A stretch of 64,000 nucleotides of DNA from Mycolicibacter icosiumassiliensis (lineage in GTDB: Bacteria; Actinomycetota; Actinomycetes; Mycobacteriales; Mycobacteriaceae). The position numbers and the translations under genes were made by a program. The notes beneath the pieces were generated by a model. That model ran no database searches, was not told where the DNA came from, and saw nothing but the letters and a program-made list of their open reading frames with translations. Below are positions 23,885 to 34,234 of this stretch, in pieces; within the stretch, counting starts at the first letter, position 1; the number at the start of each line of letters is the position of its first letter. The stretch lies in the NCBI RefSeq assembly GCF_900078685.2, contig NZ_LT546166.1, forward strand, positions 1,752,719-1,816,718. The letters run 5' to 3'.

Positions 23885-25222
23885 TCAGTGGTCGGCGTCG
23901 TCGGAGTTGCCGGCCTCGCGCTGGAACTCCGCGATGGCCTGATCGATGGCCGAGTCGATGTCGCTGGAGCCGCCGATGATCCGGTCGATGAACGCGGCCG
24001 GTTCGTCGAGATCGGAGGACTCGGGCAGCAGGTCGGGGTGCTGCCAGACCTTGTCGCGGGCGTCGGCCCCGACCGCTGTGGTCAACCGCTCCCAGAGCAC
24101 CGCGGCCTCGCGCAGCTTGCGCGGGCGCAGTTCCAGACCGACCAGCGTGGCGAAGGTCTGCTCGGCCGGGCCACCGGTGGCGCGCCTGCGGCGCAGCATC
24201 TCCGAGAGCGCGGCGGTGCCCGGGATCCGGTCGCCCAGCGCCGCATTGACCACGGTCTGCACCCAGCCCTCGATCAGGGCCAGCAGGGTCTCGAGGCGCT
24301 CCAGTGTGGCGAGTTGCTCCGGGGTCGACTTGGGCTCGAACACACCCTGGTTGAGCAGTTCGTTCATGGCCGCGGGATCGGTCATCGCCGACGGATCGAA
24401 ACCCTGGGCCAGTTCCTCAATGCCCCGGATGTCGATCTTCATGCCCCGGGCGTACGCCTCTACCGCGCTGAGCAACTGGTTGGACAGCCACGGCACGTGG
24501 GTGAACAGTCGGTGGTGGGCGGCTTCGCGGGCCGCCAGGAAGGTGACGATCTCACTGCGTGGCTGCTCCAGGCCGTCGGCCAACTCCTCGATCGCCCGGG
24601 GCAGCAGCGCTGCCACACCGCTGGGACCCAGCGGCAGGCCGATGTCGGTCGAGGTCAGCACCTCGCCGGACAACCGTCCCAGCGCCTGGCCCAATTGGGA
24701 ACCGAACGCCAATCCACCCATCTGCGACATCATCGACAGCAGCGGGCCGGCCATGCCCTTGGCCTCTTCGGGCAGCGCCGACGCCCACACCGACGAGACC
24801 TGTTCGGCCATCGGGTCACACAGCCGCTGCCAGGTGGTCATGGTGTGCTCGACCCAGTCCACCGGCGTCCAGGCAACCCCACTGGTGGTGCCGGCCGGCA
24901 ATGAAGTCGCCCCGTCGAGCCAGGTTTCCGCCAGGTGCACCGCGTCGCCGATGGCGGTCGCGGTCGACGCGGTGACCGGCGAGACCGAACCGATCGACTT
25001 GGTCGCGACCTGACGCGCCAGGTCGTAGTTCACCGGCCCGGCGGGTCGGCCGTCGGCACTGACCCGGCCGGCACCGCTGAACATCTGCCCGAGCTGAGTG
25101 AAAACCTGGCCCAGATCGGCCATGTTGAAACCAGCACCCATACCGAATGGGTCGGAGGGCCCGGAGCCTCGCTCGCGGTCGGGGTCGTCCCCGGAAGAGA
25201 AACCGAAGGGCAGATCAGCCAT
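23885..25222 (-). CDS. Rv3195-like conserved protein (zinc-metalloprotease-like, DUF2342 type)
   Basis: 445-aa soluble protein of the actinobacterial Rv3195 family, often annotated as zinc-dependent metalloprotease or coenzyme F420 biosynthesis-associated. The segment AAREAAHHRLFTHVPWL (about residues 230-246) contains an E-x-x-H-H-like core that could bind metal; the catalytic role is unproven. The start MADLPFGFSSGDD is chosen from recalled family N-termini; about 100 further in-frame codons upstream overlap the divergent protease gene and are discarded. It is divergent from the PDZ protease gene with about 100 nt between starts. Confidence 0.8.
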   Translation of the reverse strand: MADLPFGFSSGDDPDRERGSGPSDPFGMGAGFNMADLGQVFTQLGQMFSGAGRVSADGRPAGPVNYDLARQVATKSIGSVSPVTASTATAIGDAVHLAETWLDGATSLPAGTTSGVAWTPVDWVEHTMTTWQRLCDPMAEQVSSVWASALPEEAKGMAGPLLSMMSQMGGLAFGSQLGQALGRLSGEVLTSTDIGLPLGPSGVAALLPRAIEELADGLEQPRSEIVTFLAAREAAHHRLFTHVPWLSNQLLSAVEAYARGMKIDIRGIEELAQGFDPSAMTDPAAMNELLNQGVFEPKSTPEQLATLERLETLLALIEGWVQTVVNAALGDRIPGTAALSEMLRRRRATGGPAEQTFATLVGLELRPRKLREAAVLWERLTTAVGADARDKVWQHPDLLPESSDLDEPAAFIDRIIGGSSDIDSAIDQAIAEFQREAGNSDDADH

Positions 25223-25322
25223 AGACATAACCGTACCCATCGGCACCGTCCGACGGTACGACACGCGGCCACCAGTGGTCGGGCCGTCCCCACCAGGGCG
25301 GCGGCCGTTTACCATACCCGGG

Positions 25323-26342
25323 GTGAACAGGCGGATTCTGACACTGTTGGCGGCTGTGCTGCCGGTGGTCGCGTTCGGCGTGCTGCTGACGGCGGTGACG
25401 GTGCCCTTCGTGTCGTTGGGGCCGGGTCCCACGTTCGACACCCTCGGCATGATCGACGGCAAGCAGGTGGTCGACATCGAGGGGACCACCACGCACCCGA
25501 CGACCGGCCACCTCAACATGACCACGGTGTCTCAGCGCGACGGTCTGACGCTGGGTGAGGCGTTGGCGCTCTGGCTGTCCGGGCGTGAGCAGCTCATGCC
25601 GCGTGACCTGGTCTATCCGCCCGGCAAGTCCCGTCAGGAAGTCGACGAGAGCAACGACGCCGACTTCCGTGCGTCCGAGCAGAGTGCCGAGTACGCCGCG
25701 CTGGGCTATCTGCGTTACCCGTCAGCGGTCACCCTCGCCGACGTCCAGGATCCGGGGCCGTCAGCCGGCGCACTGCAGCGCGGCGACGCCGTGGACGCCG
25801 TCAACGGCGAACCGGTGTACACCGTGCAGCAGTTCACCGCGCGGCTGGCCGACACGAAGCCGGGCGAGACGGTTGTCATCGACTTCCGGCGCAAGAACGC
25901 CGCACCCGGCACGGCGCGGATTAAGCTCGGAGAGAACAAGGACCGCGCCAATGGATTCCTGGGCGTGTCCGTCCTTGATGCGCCGTGGGCGCCGTTCACC
26001 ATCGACTTCAACCTCGCCAATATCGGCGGCCCGTCGGCGGGGCTGATGTTCTCGTTGGCCGTCGTCGACAAGCTGACCAACGGCACCCTGGCCGGTCCGA
26101 ACTTCGTCGCCGGCACCGGGGTCATCAAGGCCAATGGCCAGGTCGACGCGATCGGCGGGATCACGCACAAGATGACGGCGGCCCGCGAGGCCGGCGCGAC
26201 GGTGTTCCTGGTCCCAGCCGACAACTGCTACGAGGCCAGAAACGACAACAAGGGGCTGCAACTGGTCAAAGTCGACAGCCTCGCCCAGGCGGTGGGGGCG
26301 CTGCGAACCATCACTGACGGAGGTCAGGCACCCTCTTGCTGA
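25323..26342 (+). CDS. PDZ and Lon-like (S16) membrane-anchored serine protease, Rv3194c/YlbL-like
   Basis: 339 aa: N-terminal membrane helix (about 5-27), a PDZ domain (about 130-210, LQRGDAVDAVNGEPV) and a C-terminal Lon-type protease domain. The catalytic serine lies in GGPSAGLMF (about residue 240) and the partner lysine in GGITHK (about 283), the S16 Ser-Lys dyad. The active domain should face outside the membrane. GTG at 25323 gives VNRRILTLL and the same length as Rv3194c (340 aa); the long upstream frame is antisense to the Rv3195-like gene. Confidence 0.92.
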   Translation: MNRRILTLLAAVLPVVAFGVLLTAVTVPFVSLGPGPTFDTLGMIDGKQVVDIEGTTTHPTTGHLNMTTVSQRDGLTLGEALALWLSGREQLMPRDLVYPPGKSRQEVDESNDADFRASEQSAEYAALGYLRYPSAVTLADVQDPGPSAGALQRGDAVDAVNGEPVYTVQQFTARLADTKPGETVVIDFRRKNAAPGTARIKLGENKDRANGFLGVSVLDAPWAPFTIDFNLANIGGPSAGLMFSLAVVDKLTNGTLAGPNFVAGTGVIKANGQVDAIGGITHKMTAAREAGATVFLVPADNCYEARNDNKGLQLVKVDSLAQAVGALRTITDGGQAPSC

Positions 26343-26398
26343 CTGTTCGTTGGCTACAGTGGGGCCGTCAGCGACAATTGAGCTAGGGAGCGTGGCAC

Positions 26399-29359
26399 GT
26401 GGCGATGCGGCCCACCGCGAGGATGCCGAAATTGACCGCGCGCAGCCGGATCATGGTTGGCAGCGCCTTCGTCGTGATCGCGCTGCTGCTGGTGGGGCCG
26501 CGGCTGATCGACGGCTATGTCGACTGGTTGTGGTTCGGGGAGCTGGGCTACCGCTCGGTGTTCGTCACGACGTTGCTGACCCGCCTGATCACGTTCGTCG
26601 TGGTGTCGCTGCTGGTCGGCGGAATCGTGTTCGGCGCACTGGCGATGGCCTTCCGGGTCCGGCCGGTTTTTGTGCCCAGCAATGGCGTCAACGACCCGGT
26701 GGCGCGGTATCGGACCACGGCGCTGTCGCGGCTGCGGCTGTTCGGATTCGGGATTCCGGTCGGGATCGGTGTGCTGGCCGGGATCGTCGCGCAGAGCTAC
26801 TGGGTGCGTATCCAACTGTTCCTGCGTGGCGGTGACTTCGGGATCGCCGATCCGCAGTTCGGCAAGGACCTGGGTTTCTACGCCTTCGACCTGCCGTTCT
26901 ACCGGCTGGTGGTGGGGTTGCTGCTGGCGACGCTGTGCCTGGCCACCATCGCGAATCTGACCACGCACTACATCTTCGGCGGTATCCGGCTGTCCGGCCG
27001 GGCCGGCGCCCTGAGCCGCCCGGCGCGCATCCAGGTGGTCAGCCTGATCGGCACTCTGGTGCTGCTCAAGGCCGGGGCCTACTGGCTGGACCGCTATGAG
27101 CTGCTCAGCCACACCCGTACGGGCAAGCCCTTCACCGGAGCCGGTTACACCGACATCAACGCGGTGCTGCCGGCCAAGATGATTCTGCTGGCGATCGCAC
27201 TGATCTGCGCGGTCGCAGTGTTCTCGGCGATCGTGCTGCGCGACTTGCAGATTCCGGCGATCGGGCTGGTGCTGCTGCTGCTGTCGTCGATCGTGGTCGG
27301 CGCGGGCTGGCCGCTGATCGTCGAACAGTTCAGCGTCAAGCCGAACGCGGCGCAGAAGGAGAGCGAATACATCTCCCGCTCGATCACGGCGACCCGGCAG
27401 GCCTACGGTCTGACCGAGAATGTGGTCACCTACCGGGACTACCGCGGTGACGCGCGCGCCACGGCCGCGCAGGTGGGTGCCGATGCGGCCACCACCTCCA
27501 ACATCCGGCTGCTGGATCCGACCATCGTCAGCCCCGCGTTCACCCAGTTTCAGCAGGGCAAGAACTTCTATTTCTTCCCCGACCAGCTGACCATCGACCG
27601 CTATCGGGACGACGAGGGCCAGCTGCGTGACTATGTGGTCGCCGCCCGCGAGCTGAACCCGGATCGACTGATCGACAACCAGCGCGACTGGATCAACCGG
27701 CACACCGTCTACACCCACGGCAACGGGTTCATCGCCTCGCCGGCCAACACCGTCCGCGGTATCGCCAACGACCCCAACCAGAACGGCGGATACCCGGAGT
27801 TCTTGGCCAACGTCGTCGGCGCCAACGGCGGTGTTGTCTCGGACGGGCCGGCCCGTCTCGACCAGCCGCGCGTCTACTACGGGCCGGTGATCGCCGACGC
27901 CGTCGCCGACTACGCGATCGTCGGGCGCAACGGCGCCGACCGTGAGTACGACTACGAGACCAATACCGAGACGAAGAACTACACCTACACCGGTGCGGGC
28001 GGCGTAGACGTCGGAAATTGGTTGGCCCGCAGTGTGTTCGCCGCCAAGTTCGCCGAACGCAACTTCTTGTTCTCCAACGTGATCGGCGCGGACAGCAAGA
28101 TCCTGTTCAACCGAGACCCGGCGAGCCGGGTGCAGGCGGTGGCGCCTTGGCTGACCACCGATTCCACGGTGTATCCGGCGATCGTGAACAAACGACTGGT
28201 GTGGATCATCGACGGTTACACCACGCTGGACAACTACCCGTACTCGGAGCTGACGTCGCTGTCATCGGCGACCGCGGACTCCAAAGAGGTGGAGTTCAAC
28301 CGGTTGCTGCCGGACCGGCGGGTGTCCTACATCCGCAACTCGGTGAAGGCCACCGTCGACGCCTACGACGGAACGGTGAGCCTGTACGCCCAAGACGAGC
28401 AGGACCCGGTGCTGCGGGCATGGATGAAGGTGTTTCCCGGAACGGTCAAGCCGAAGGCCGAGATCTCACCCGAACTCGCCGATCACCTGCGCTATCCCGA
28501 AGACCTGTTCAAGGTGCAGCGCATGCTGTTGGCCAAGTACCACGTCAACGACCCGGTGACCTTCTTCTCCACCTCGGATTTCTGGGATGTGCCGCTGGAC
28601 CCCAACCCGACCGCCAGCAGCTTCCAGCCGCCGTACTACATCGTCGCGAAAAACCTTGCCAAGGGCGATAATTCGGCGTCGTTCCAGCTGACCAGCGCAA
28701 TGAACCGTTTCAAGCGCGACTACCTGGCCGCCTATATCAGCGCCAGCTCGGACCCGGACACCTACGGCAAGATCACCGTGCTGACCATTCCCGGTCAGGT
28801 CAACGGACCCAAGCTGGCCAACAACGCGATCACCACCGACACCACGGTCAGTCAAGACCTCGGTGTGATCGGGCGCGACAACCAGAACCGCATCCGGTGG
28901 GGCAATCTGCTGACCCTGCCGGTGGCGCAGGGCGGACTGCTCTACGTCGAACCCGTCTACGCCTCACCCGGTTCCAGCGATGCTTCGTCGTCGTACCCGC
29001 GATTGATCCGGGTGGCGATGATGTACAACGACAAGATCGGCTACGGGCCGACGGTTTCCGACGCGCTCACCGGCCTGTTCGGGCCCGGTGCCGGTGCGGC
29101 GGCCACCGACATCGCACCCACCGACAACGGCGCTGCCGCGCAGGGGACGCCACCCTCGGCGACCCCGCCCGTTGCGGCGGTGCCCGCGCCCCCGGCTGCG
29201 GCGGCCACCTTGTCCCCGGCGAAGGCCGCGGCGCTGCGTGAGATCGAATCGGCGCTGACAGCGCTGCGAGACACTCAACGCCGCGGTGATTTTGCGGCCT
29301 ACGGTGCGGCGCTGCAACGCCTCGACGACGCGATGGCCAAGTTCAACGGCGCCAAATAG
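26399..29359 (+). CDS. UPF0182 family large membrane protein (Rv3193c-like)
   Basis: 986 aa, the usual length of the mycobacterial UPF0182 protein (about 990). Seven hydrophobic helices occupy roughly residues 20-310 (starting [19 protein letters not shown]), followed by a very large extracytoplasmic domain with conserved Tyr/Asn/Gly-rich motifs ([19 protein letters not shown]) and an Ala/Pro-rich linker near residue 900 before a short helical end. The GTG start follows GGGAGCG. Function unknown; conserved neighbour of the PDZ protease, 56 nt downstream. Confidence 0.93.
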   Translation: MAMRPTARMPKLTARSRIMVGSAFVVIALLLVGPRLIDGYVDWLWFGELGYRSVFVTTLLTRLITFVVVSLLVGGIVFGALAMAFRVRPVFVPSNGVNDPVARYRTTALSRLRLFGFGIPVGIGVLAGIVAQSYWVRIQLFLRGGDFGIADPQFGKDLGFYAFDLPFYRLVVGLLLATLCLATIANLTTHYIFGGIRLSGRAGALSRPARIQVVSLIGTLVLLKAGAYWLDRYELLSHTRTGKPFTGAGYTDINAVLPAKMILLAIALICAVAVFSAIVLRDLQIPAIGLVLLLLSSIVVGAGWPLIVEQFSVKPNAAQKESEYISRSITATRQAYGLTENVVTYRDYRGDARATAAQVGADAATTSNIRLLDPTIVSPAFTQFQQGKNFYFFPDQLTIDRYRDDEGQLRDYVVAARELNPDRLIDNQRDWINRHTVYTHGNGFIASPANTVRGIANDPNQNGGYPEFLANVVGANGGVVSDGPARLDQPRVYYGPVIADAVADYAIVGRNGADREYDYETNTETKNYTYTGAGGVDVGNWLARSVFAAKFAERNFLFSNVIGADSKILFNRDPASRVQAVAPWLTTDSTVYPAIVNKRLVWIIDGYTTLDNYPYSELTSLSSATADSKEVEFNRLLPDRRVSYIRNSVKATVDAYDGTVSLYAQDEQDPVLRAWMKVFPGTVKPKAEISPELADHLRYPEDLFKVQRMLLAKYHVNDPVTFFSTSDFWDVPLDPNPTASSFQPPYYIVAKNLAKGDNSASFQLTSAMNRFKRDYLAAYISASSDPDTYGKITVLTIPGQVNGPKLANNAITTDTTVSQDLGVIGRDNQNRIRWGNLLTLPVAQGGLLYVEPVYASPGSSDASSSYPRLIRVAMMYNDKIGYGPTVSDALTGLFGPGAGAAATDIAPTDNGAAAQGTPPSATPPVAAVPAPPAAAATLSPAKAAALREIESALTALRDTQRRGDFAAYGAALQRLDDAMAKFNGAK

Positions 29360-29385
29360 GAGAGCGGTTCAGCCGCCGCGTGGTG

Positions 29386-30192
29386 TCAGCGACCCGTGGC
29401 GCCCAGCGGCGTCGTCGGCTGGTGTTGTGCCGCCGTGCTGAGAGCGGCGCGTGCCTTAGCGTTCCAGTGGTGTCTGGGAGCCAGTGCGGATAACTGAGCC
29501 AACCGGACGAACTGTCGCAGCGACCATCGGTCGGCGGCGCTGACGGTGATCCCGGTGAGTTCCAGGGCGCGGGGGTGCTGCAGGGCGCGGATAGCCGGGT
29601 GGGGGACTGTGCGCATCCACCAATCGGTGGGGGCGAAAATCTGCTCGCGGAACGGCTCGAAGTGCGCGCCGGCCACCAGGTGTGCGCGGCAGTAATCCTC
29701 GAAATACTCGACGAATTCCGGCCACGTCGCGGGCATCGGCCGCGTTGATACGCCGTATCGGCGATACCAGGCGCAGCACTCCTGGTAGAGCTGCTCATGT
29801 TCGTCGGCGTCGAGCCGACGAATGAAGGTATTGATCATGACGACGAGGGACTCGACATAAGCGCTGTGCTGAAAATGGAACGTGTCGGGATTCAGTGCGT
29901 GGTACTTGTGCCCGAGACTGTCGACGCCCTTGACATGCTCGTGGGAGAACCGCATCTGGGGCCGCATGTCGAGGTCGGAGTAGGCGTAGTTGACGGCCTG
30001 GGTGAAGGTGCGTTTCTTGTGCAGCCAAATGCGCTTGCGCATCAGGGCATGCTCGTTGATGCCGGCGGCGATGCCCGGATGCAGCAGCAGTAGACACACC
30101 GCCCTGGGTAGCACGAACAGGTAGCGCCGGTCGGCCAGGAAGTGCCACAGCATGCTGTTGGGCCCCAGGCCGTCGTCGTGGTTAGCCGACAC
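29386..30192 (-). CDS. MpaB-family (DUF2236) oxygenase-like protein 1
   Basis: 268 aa. It belongs to the DUF2236/MpaB group, which includes latex-clearing rubber oxygenases (b-type heme) and mycobacterial homologues of unknown substrate. Conserved features: an N-terminal HFLADRRYLFVLPRA segment, a helix with LHKKRTFTQA, and a central HFQHSAYVESLV region. The GTG at 30192 is chosen because the upstream paralogue stops at 30195, 2 nt before it. The pair is therefore a tight two-gene operon. Convergent with the UPF0182 gene. Confidence 0.7.
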   Translation of the reverse strand: MSANHDDGLGPNSMLWHFLADRRYLFVLPRAVCLLLLHPGIAAGINEHALMRKRIWLHKKRTFTQAVNYAYSDLDMRPQMRFSHEHVKGVDSLGHKYHALNPDTFHFQHSAYVESLVVMINTFIRRLDADEHEQLYQECCAWYRRYGVSTRPMPATWPEFVEYFEDYCRAHLVAGAHFEPFREQIFAPTDWWMRTVPHPAIRALQHPRALELTGITVSAADRWSLRQFVRLAQLSALAPRHHWNAKARAALSTAAQHQPTTPLGATGR

Positions 30193-30194
30193 GA

Positions 30195-31133
30195 TCAGAT
30201 CAGTGCCTTCTCGCGGCGGATGCGATGGCGAACGTCGGCCATCAGCACGGTGTAGTTGACGGTTCGGATGAATCGGGGAATGAAGCGGTTCACGAATGAC
30301 ACGAATAGGAACAGATTTTCGAACTGGCGCTGCTCGGTTGCCGACCATGGCACGCCGAGCAGCTCACGAAAGAGCGGTGGCAGAAAGCCGATCGTCAGGA
30401 ACCGCAGCAAGGGCGCCATGGGCGCCCGCAAGATCGGGCTGATCATTTTCAGGTCCACCAGCCGCAGGAGGTAGTCGCGGACGACGTCGTCCACCTGCAA
30501 GGCCTGGCAGGTGGTGTTCCAGTAGGTATCGAATTCGGCGCGGGTGGGCGGCCACTGGTCGGCGGTGACCTGCAAGGTGGTGCCGAGCGGCCAGGCGTGG
30601 TGATAGAAGCCCTCCGCCTGTGTCTGGGTCATCTTGCCGCGCAGCAGCTGATAGGTGTCCTCGTAGAAGACGAACAGGCATGCGGCGACCCACAGTTGCA
30701 GATCCGGATCGAAGGCGTTGTATTGGACCGGGCTGTCGGCGGTGGAGCGAACCTGCCGGTGGGCGACGTTGACCGCGTCACGGTAGGCGGCGCGTTCCTC
30801 GTCGTTACCCAGCACCGCGACGGCCATGTACTGGGCTGTGGTGCGCAACCGCTTCCATGGATGTTCCATCAGCGCACCGGATTCCACTCGGCTCTCCACG
30901 ACGCCGTGGCCGACACCGGGCATGCTCAACTGCATGACGACGTTGGCGGCTGCCGCGGCCGCAGACCAAAAATCCAGTGCCTCAGTGAGATCGACGGGAC
31001 CATCGTCGAAGCGTGGCGTGTACTGATCGACGTGGATCCGGCTCCCGGCAGTGCTCAGCGGCCGAGCTTCCGGACAGGTGCGGATGCCGAGCACCCTGAT
31101 GAGAGCATCGATGATCCGTACCAGAAACATCAT
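30195..31133 (-). CDS. MpaB-family (DUF2236) oxygenase-like protein 2
   Basis: 312 aa, same family as the downstream gene. The hallmark segment NAFDPDLQLWVAACLFVFYEDTY (about residues 137-159) carries the conserved D-P-x-x-x-x-W-V pattern of MpaB proteins; N-terminal RLRTTAQYMAVAVLG and C-terminal RTVNYTVLMADVRHRIRR are also typical. ATG 31133 (a second ATG is next to it). The substrate is unknown. The tandem pair probably arose by duplication and has diverged strongly. Confidence 0.72.
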   Translation of the reverse strand: MMFLVRIIDALIRVLGIRTCPEARPLSTAGSRIHVDQYTPRFDDGPVDLTEALDFWSAAAAAANVVMQLSMPGVGHGVVESRVESGALMEHPWKRLRTTAQYMAVAVLGNDEERAAYRDAVNVAHRQVRSTADSPVQYNAFDPDLQLWVAACLFVFYEDTYQLLRGKMTQTQAEGFYHHAWPLGTTLQVTADQWPPTRAEFDTYWNTTCQALQVDDVVRDYLLRLVDLKMISPILRAPMAPLLRFLTIGFLPPLFRELLGVPWSATEQRQFENLFLFVSFVNRFIPRFIRTVNYTVLMADVRHRIRREKALI

Positions 31134-31176
31134 CTCTGCGGCCTCCGTTGTTGCGGGGCAACTTTGCTGTTCGCGA

Positions 31177-31410
31177 TCACTGCATACAGACGTTAGCGAT
31201 CAGCAGCACCGGCCACGCCACGATCGATCCGAGAAGGGACACTACGAGGTCCAGGCCTCGCATGCCGTGCAGCGCAGCGGTGTGGGTCAGTGACCAGATC
31301 AACCCGATGCTCAGATACGGCGCGGCGAGGAACAAGCCCAGGCCGATGAGCTCTCCGATGGGTATCCGGTAGTTGAGCAGGCGGCCGACGTTGTCGAGAA
31401 GTCCGGGCAT
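31177..31410 (-). CDS. Small two-helix membrane protein
   Basis: 77 aa with two hydrophobic helices (about residues 17-41 and 53-74) and a short N-terminal amphipathic start MPGLLDNVGRLLN. ATG 31410 is preceded by GGGAGGGG at 7 nt, so the longer upstream frame is rejected. It lies 43 nt upstream of the MpaB pair on the same strand and may share their transcript. No named family recognised; small proteins of this shape are common in mycobacteria. Confidence 0.6.
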   Translation of the reverse strand: MPGLLDNVGRLLNYRIPIGELIGLGLFLAAPYLSIGLIWSLTHTAALHGMRGLDLVVSLLGSIVAWPVLLIANVCMQ

Positions 31411-31581
31411 CTGTTGCCCCTCCCGCTGTTCTGGCCCCGGAATGCAGCATGGCATAGCGGGGTTGGGCCGACAAGGACGAGGTGAGACGAGGTGAATCGG
31501 CACCGGCCGGGCGAGGCCGGCGACGCCAGACCAGGCGATTTGGCGGCTTGGGCACCTGTTCGGTAGTGTCATACATACCGA

Positions 31582-31655
31582 CGCGGGGTGGAGCAGCTCG
31601 GTAGCTCGCTGGGCTCATAACCCAGAGGTCGCAGGTTCGAATCCTGTCCCCGCTA
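31582..31655 (+). tRNA. Initiator tRNA-Met (CAT)
   Basis: 74 nt folding as a full cloverleaf: acceptor CGCGGGG with CCCCGCT, D arm, anticodon arm CTGGG-CTCATAA-CCCAG and T arm GCAGG-TTCGAAT-CCTGT. Three consecutive G:C pairs in the anticodon stem (GGG/CCC) and an unpaired first acceptor base (C1 opposite T72) mark it as the initiator rather than elongator species. The 3' CCA is not encoded. The accessory island begins a few bases downstream. Confidence 0.95.
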
Positions 31656-31731
31656 CTATTGTGATGTCTCAGGACATTGAATCGCCCCGGGTTTGGTGCA
31701 CACCTTCTTTCGAGGGAAGGTAAGGCGCATC

Positions 31732-31989
31732 ATGCCGAGGAAGTACGACGACGAGTTCAGGGCCCAGGCGGTGCGGTTGGTCACCGATCATGCCGGCGAG
31801 TACGACACCCGCACGGCCTGCGTTACCGCAGTGGCCAAGCGTTTGGGCGTGTCGTATGAATCGCTGCGCCGGTGGACCAACCATGCTGAGATTGACGGTG
31901 AGGTCCGTGACGGGGTGCCCACCGATACGTTGCGCGAGTTGCGTGAGCTCAAACGCAAGAATTGTGAGCTCGAGGAAACGATCGAGATC
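31732..31989 (+). pseudogene. IS3-family orfA fragment (truncated)
   Basis: ATG 31732 opens MPRKYDDEFRAQAVRL, an IS3-type orfA with the helix-turn-helix VAKRLGVSYESLRRW and the leucine-rich LRELRELKRKNCELEETIEI. The frame breaks at about 31989, where family members would continue into the frameshift zone; the sequence then changes to ISL3 transposase. No orfB of this element is present. The left end may lie in the 31663-31731 segment (TGATGTCTCAGGACAT). It is a different IS3 subtype from the intact copy at 32978. Confidence 0.75.
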
Positions 31990-33044
31990 CCCGTGGCCAG
32001 ATCAAGGAGCGGCCGACGGTTCGCTATGTCGACCTGCCGGTGTACGGCCAGCCGATGCGTCTGGCCTGGCGCAAACACCGTTTCATCTGCAGGCGCCAGG
32101 ATTGTCCGGGTGGCAGCTGGACAAGCGGCGACCATCGCATCGCGGCCAAGAACTGTCTACTGACGACCCGGTGTGCCAAATGGGCGACCATGCAGGTCGG
32201 CACGGGCCGCGCAGTTTCCGATGTCGCCCAAGAACTTTCCTGCGATTGGCATACCGTCAACGACGCGGTCATGACCTACGCCTAGGCGCTGCTTGATGCT
32301 GACCGGCGACGCCTCAACGCCACGACCGCGATCGGCTTGGACGAGACCTCGTTCGTGAAACTGTCGCACCGGCGTGCCCGCTCGTATGCGACCACCGTCG
32401 CCGACGTCGCCAACCACCAGATCATCGAGATCCTGCCCACCCGCAACTATGTCGATGTCGCGGGTTGGATCGACGAACAACCCGCCGCGTGGAAACGCCG
32501 CATCCGCTTCGGTGCACTGGACATGTCGGCGACCTACGCCGCGGTCTACACCGTCACGTTGCCTCGCGCCGAACAGGTCGTCGACCCTTTCCACTGCGTG
32601 CAACTGGCCAACCGGGCCCTCGACGAAATCCGACGACGTGTCCAGCGCGAACAAAAAGGCCACCGCGGGCGACGCAATGATCCGCTCTACCGGATCCGCC
32701 GCGTGTTGTTGACCGGCCAGGAACGCCTCGACGCCAAGGCCACCCAACGCTTGATGTCGCTACTGGCTCTGGGCGACCCCCACGGCGAAGTCGCCATCGC
32801 CTACCGCGTCAAAGAACGACTCCGCGAGTTCTACCGCTGTCCCGACATCCAGACAGCTCGCACGATGCTGTCCGAACTGATCGAACACTGCCTACGGCCA
32901 AGCCTGCCTCCAGAACTGAACAAGCTGGCCCGCACCCTGAAAGCCTGGTTCGACAAGATCTGCAACTTCCACATCGCTGGGGTTGACCCCTGATGGTGGA
33001 CACCTGACTGGTGGGACTGCTGGTCCCGCGGGAAGGATGTCCGT

Positions 33045-33344
33045 ATGTCGGGCAAGCGCAAGAAGTACACCCCGGAGTTTCGGGAGCAGGCTGCCCGCCT
33101 GGTGATCGAGACCGGTCGGCCGGTGGCTCACGTGGCCGCCGAGATCGGTGTGGGTGAGCAATTGCTGGGCCGCTGGGTGCGCCTGGCCCGCGAAGCAGCC
33201 GGCGCCGACGATAATGGCGCGGTGCTTGATGCTGATGAGCGTGCCGAGCTGGAGCGGCTGCGCAAGGAGAACGCCGAATTGCGTTTGGACCGGCAGTTTT
33301 TAAAAAAAGCCGCGGCCTTCTTCGCCTCCGAGCAGAACCAGTAG
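33045..33344 (+). CDS. IS3-family transposase OrfA
   Basis: 99-aa DNA-binding protein of the IS: helix-turn-helix VAHVAAEIGVGEQLLGRWV (residues about 24-42) and a leucine-zipper-like stretch ELERLRKENAELRLDRQFLKKA. The zero-frame product alone is the usual transposition regulator; a -1 shift at the A7 run makes the OrfAB transposase. Confidence 0.92.
   Translation: MSGKRKKYTPEFREQAARLVIETGRPVAHVAAEIGVGEQLLGRWVRLAREAAGADDNGAVLDADERAELERLRKENAELRLDRQFLKKAAAFFASEQNQ
33297..33308 (+). promoter_or_regulatory. Programmed -1 frameshift slippery run in the IS3 element
   Basis: TTTTTAAAAAAA lies near the orfA 3' end. orfA is in frame 0 and orfB in frame -1, and the -1 frame is open from this run into orfB with no stop, so ribosomal slippage on the A7 stretch would give an OrfAB fusion, as established for the IS3 family. 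Confidence 0.8.
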
Positions 33345-33355
33345 ACGCCTACCGG

Positions 33356-34234
33356 TTGATCGAGGCGGAGAAGGCCAACTACCCGATCACGCGCATGTGT
33401 GCACTGCTGGAGGTGTCGCGCTCGGGGTTCTACAAGTGGCGTGCCAACCGGGGGCGTGGACCCACACCGGCTCAGCAGCGGCGCACCGAGTTAGACGCCA
33501 CGGTCGCGGCCATGCACAAGGCCTCTGACGGGGTATACGGGGCGCCGCGGATCTTGGCCGATCTACGTAATGACGGCGAGACGGTGTCGCGCAAGACGGT
33601 CGCGGCCTCGCTGCGCCGTCAGGGCCTGGCCGGGATCAGCCCGCGCACGTTCGCCCCGGTGACCACGATCGTTGATCTGGATGCACCGGTGCCCAAAGAC
33701 CTGGTCAAACGTCGTTTCGACGTCGGTTCGCTGGACCGGGTTTGGACCTCGGATATCACCTATTTGCGTACTGGTGAGGGCTGGCTGTACTTGTGTGCGG
33801 TCCGCGACGGCTGCAGCCGGCGGGTGATCGGCTGGGCCATCGATGAGCACATGCGCACCGACCTGGTCGAGGCCGCGCTGGCCATGGCGGTGGCGATGCG
33901 CGGTGAGCTGGCCGAGCAGGTGGTATTCCATGCCGATCGTGGATGCCAGTTCACCAGCGCGCAGCTGGCCCGGTTCGCCCGCGATCACAACCTGGCTCGT
34001 TCGGTGGGTCGTACCGGGGTGTGCTGGGACAATGCTCAGCAGGAATCCTTCTGGGCCACACTGAAAGTCGAGTTCTATGACCGCTACTTGTGGCCCACCA
34101 AGGCCGCGGCTAAGCTCGCTGTCGGCGACTGGATCGAGCGGGTCTACAACCGACGCCGGCGCCACTCAGCGATCGGAATGATCCCCCCGATCGAATACGA
34201 GAACCGGATCACTCAGACGGCACAAGCCGCCTGA
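33356..34234 (+). CDS. IS3-family transposase OrfB (DDE integrase domain)
   Basis: 292 aa as an open frame, normally made as OrfAB by frameshifting rather than from its TTG. It has the HTH_21-type start (ITRMCALLEVSRSGFYKWR), and the rve core with DDE residues in VWTSDITYL, FHADRGCQF and the E of QQESFWATLK, with the usual D-D spacing and 35 residues between the last D and E. It ends RRRHSAIGMIPPIEYE. It appears fully functional. Confidence 0.93.
   Translation: MIEAEKANYPITRMCALLEVSRSGFYKWRANRGRGPTPAQQRRTELDATVAAMHKASDGVYGAPRILADLRNDGETVSRKTVAASLRRQGLAGISPRTFAPVTTIVDLDAPVPKDLVKRRFDVGSLDRVWTSDITYLRTGEGWLYLCAVRDGCSRRVIGWAIDEHMRTDLVEAALAMAVAMRGELAEQVVFHADRGCQFTSAQLARFARDHNLARSVGRTGVCWDNAQQESFWATLKVEFYDRYLWPTKAAAKLAVGDWIERVYNRRRRHSAIGMIPPIEYENRITQTAQAA

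Noticed and set aside
26354..27718. Long antisense frame of about 450 codons over the UPF0182 gene
   Set aside because: A typical high-GC shadow frame; the + strand gene has clear membrane helices and family match. The same reasoning removes long frames over nuoM (57868-59388), nuoL (59610-61259), mceF (12506-13585) and the kinase (21676-22773).
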